Below are positions 62,048 through 64,000 of a DNA stretch of 64,000 bases, piece by piece (within the stretch, counting starts at the first letter, position 1; each line of letters opens with the position of its first letter). This DNA comes from Setophaga petechia. Its lineage: Eukaryota > Chordata > Aves > Passeriformes > Parulidae. The stretch lies in the NCBI GenBank assembly GCA_024362935.1, contig JANCRA010000017.1, positions 434,001 through 498,000 of the forward strand, written 5' to 3'. The notes under the pieces were generated by a model. The model searched no databases. It was not told the DNA's origin and saw nothing but the letters and a program-made list of their open reading frames with translations. The position numbers and the translations under genes are program-made.

Positions 62048-64000
62048 TCACATTAATACTTGAAAGGAAGGCGTGTTAGACAACTTGCTTTTTTTTGTTG
62101 CAGAAAACTCTGCAGCCCTCTGTGCAACATCTACAACACGATGGAAGTTGTTAAATGAGCAGGAAGGTTTTCTCCTTGCGAGACATAGTGAAAAAGCTAT
62201 TTCCTTAGATGTAGGTGACAAGAGGCACTATCTACAGTGGACTGCAAAGCTAATCGAAACACAACACAGGGACTGTGTGCCCAGCATGCAAAGTGATAGA
62301 AAACAGTACCTTTCGACTCTCTTGCCTTTTCCATCCACATTAATACTTGAAAGGAAGGCGTCTTAGACAACTTTCTTTTTCTTGTTGCAAAACACTCCGC
62401 AGCCCTCTGTGCAACCTCCAGAACACGATGGAAGCTGTTTAGTGAGCAGGAAGGTTTTCTCCTTGCGAGACATAGTGAAAAAGCTATTTGCTTAGATGTA
62501 GGTGACAAGAAACACTTACTGCAGAGCACTGAAAAGCTAATTGCTACACAGAACTGGGATTGTGTTAGCAGCTTCCAAAGTGATAGAAAACAGTACTTTC
62601 CCACTCTCTTGCCTTTTCCTTAACATTAATACTTGAAAGGAAGGCGTGTTAGACAGCTTTCTTTTTCTTCTTGCAAAACACACTGCAGCCCTCTGTGCAA
62701 CTTCTAGAACACGATAGGAGATGTTTAGTGAGCAGGAACGTTTTCTGCTTGCGAGACATAGTAAAAAAGCTATTTGCTTAGATGTAGGTAACAAGAAACA
62801 CTTACTGCAGTGCACTGAAAAGCTAACTGCTACACAGCACTGGGATTGTGTAAGCAGCTTGCAAAGTGATAGAAAACAGTACTTTCTCACTCTCTTGCCT
62901 TTGCATTTACATTAATACTTGAAAGGAAGGCGTCTTAGAAAACTTTCTTTTTCTTTTTGCAGAAAACTCTGCAGCCCTCTGTGGAACTTCTACAACATGA
63001 TGGAAGTTGTTTAGTGAGCAGCAACGTTTTCTCCTTGCGAGACATAGTGAAAAAGCTATTTGCTTAGATGTAGGTGACAAGATACACTTACTGCAGTACA
63101 GTGACAAGCTTGTTGCTACACAGCACTGGGATTGTCTAAGCAGCTTACAAACGAAGACAAAACAGTACTTCCCCACTCTCTTGCCTTTCCATTCACAATA
63201 ATACTTGAAAGGAAGGCGTCTTAGACAACTTTCTTTTTCTTGTTACAAAACACTCTGCAGCCCTCTGTGCAACTTCTACAACATGATGGAAGTCGTTTAA
63301 TGAGCAGGAACGTTTTCTCCTTGCGAGACATAGTGAGAAAGCTATTTGCTCAGATTTAGGTTAGAAGAACACTTACTGCAGTGCAGTGAGAAGCTAATTG
63401 CTACACAGCACTGGGATTGTGTAAGCAGCTTGCAAAGTGCTAGAAAACAGTACTTTCCCACACTCTTGCCTTTCCATTCACATCATAACTTGAAAGGAAG
63501 GCGTCTTAGGCAACTTTCTTTTTCTTGCTGCAAAACATTCTGCAGCCCTTTGTGCAACCCCTATAAAACGATAGGAGATGTTCAGTGAGCGGGAACGTTT
63601 TCTCCTTGCGAGACATAGTGAAAAATCTATTTCCTTAGATGTAGGTAACAAGAAACACTTCCTGCAGTGCACTGAAAAGCTAATTGCTACACAGAAGGGG
63701 AATTGTATTAGCAGCATGCAAAGTGCTAGAAAACAGTACTTTCCCACTCTCTTGCCTTTCCCTTCACATTAATACTTGAAAGGAAGGCGTCTTAGACAAC
63801 TTTATTTTTCTTGTTGCAAAAACTCTGCAGCACTCTGTGCAACCCCTAGAACATGACAGGAGATGTTTAGTGAGCAGGAAGGTTTTCTCCTTGTGAGACT
63901 GAGTGAAAAAGCTATTTCCTTAGATGTAGGTATCAAGAAACTCTTACTGCAGTACACTGACAACCTAATTACTACACAGCACTGGGATTGTGTTAGCTGC
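62048..64000. repeat. HOR C copy 4, six full monomers and a partial, cut by window edge
   Basis: Monomers start at 62048 (m1/m4 hybrid), 62335, 62621, 62907, 63193, 63478 and 63764 (partial). They follow C copy 3 at 6855 bp spacing. Differences seen are ctgcagagcactg near 62520 and acagtactttccc near 63736, where other copies have acagtgctttccc. Domain C continues to the right of the window. Confidence 0.93.

Larger units (their letters stand above)
1..64000. repeat. Tandem satellite array, ~286-bp monomer, with higher-order repeats
   Basis: The same roughly 286-bp sequence repeats without a break across the whole window, always in one orientation. Starts (the tca in ttcacattaa) fall at 33, 319, 605, 891, 1173, 1460 and so on to 63764. 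Monomer types differ by perhaps 5 to 25 percent, whereas corresponding monomers in successive higher-order units are almost identical. No unique DNA, transposon or gene interrupts it. Open frames on both strands exist but are not conserved as proteins and shift frame at every monomer because 286 = 3x95+1. The family is not one I recognise. Centromeric or pericentromeric location is inferred from organisation only. Confidence 0.98.

Noticed and set aside
1..64000. CRISPR array
   Set aside because: Repeat unit is 286 bp with no short repeat plus variable spacer pattern; adjacent units are alike along their whole length.
1..64000. Half-length (about 143 bp) internal periodicity of the monomer
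   Set aside because: Local similarities exist, such as aaacactctgcag against aaacacttactgcag and gcaacttctagaacac against gcaaagtgctagaaaac. Their spacings are 122 and 164 bp, not 143, and flanking bases do not align. Not convincing as an ancestral dimer.
1..64000. Known satellites such as alpha satellite
   Set aside because: Monomer length, absence of an intact CENP-B box and lack of any recalled sequence match argue against it. I cannot run a database search.

Overview
The window is one uninterrupted head-to-tail satellite array. From base 33 to 63763 I count 223 complete monomers of about 286 bp (range 282 to 289), with a 32-bp partial monomer at the left edge and a 237-bp partial at the right. 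All lie in the same orientation. I see no gene, RNA gene, transposon, microsatellite block or unique sequence. Open frames of 60 to 167 codons recur on both strands, but they are by-products of a stop-poor repeat. 286 is not a multiple of 3, so no frame runs on through successive monomers.

The host is probably a vertebrate, possibly a mammal. G+C is about 40 percent (counted on two lines only). CpG is scarce, roughly 3 or 4 per monomer, while TG/CA is abundant, as expected in a CpG-methylating genome. CTG/CAG is plentiful, which argues against plant-type CHG methylation. I do not recognise the satellite family or the species. A long homogeneous array with higher-order repeats (HORs) fits centromeric or pericentromeric heterochromatin; that is inference, because no intact CENP-B box is visible.

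Monomers differ from each other, but they are arranged in multi-monomer units whose copies are nearly identical. Each monomer start below is the 't' of the 'tca' in ttcacattaa or its equivalent. Domain A (33-11755) has a 12-mer, two 13-mers and a 3-monomer fragment. Three transitional monomers follow (11756-12612). Domain B (12613-41482) is a family with an 18-mer (27474-32620) as its fullest form and deletion derivatives of 14, 10, 7 and 17 monomers. Domain C (41483-64000) has a 24-mer of 6855 bp (55193-62047), with one version longer by five monomers and one shorter by five.

Monomer names: s is a 282-bp monomer. m1 to m5 are the monomers that follow it in A and B. x1, x2, y, z, c, d, e, f, g and h are the remaining B types. 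n1 to n10 are the C-specific run. The string s-m1-m2-m3-m4-m5 is shared by A and B and is collapsed by a monomer fusion in C. Most differences between HOR copies are whole-monomer gains or losses, and many leave a hybrid monomer whose left and right parts come from two different types. This is the expected trace of unequal exchange between misaligned monomers. All alignments were done by eye; percentages are estimates.
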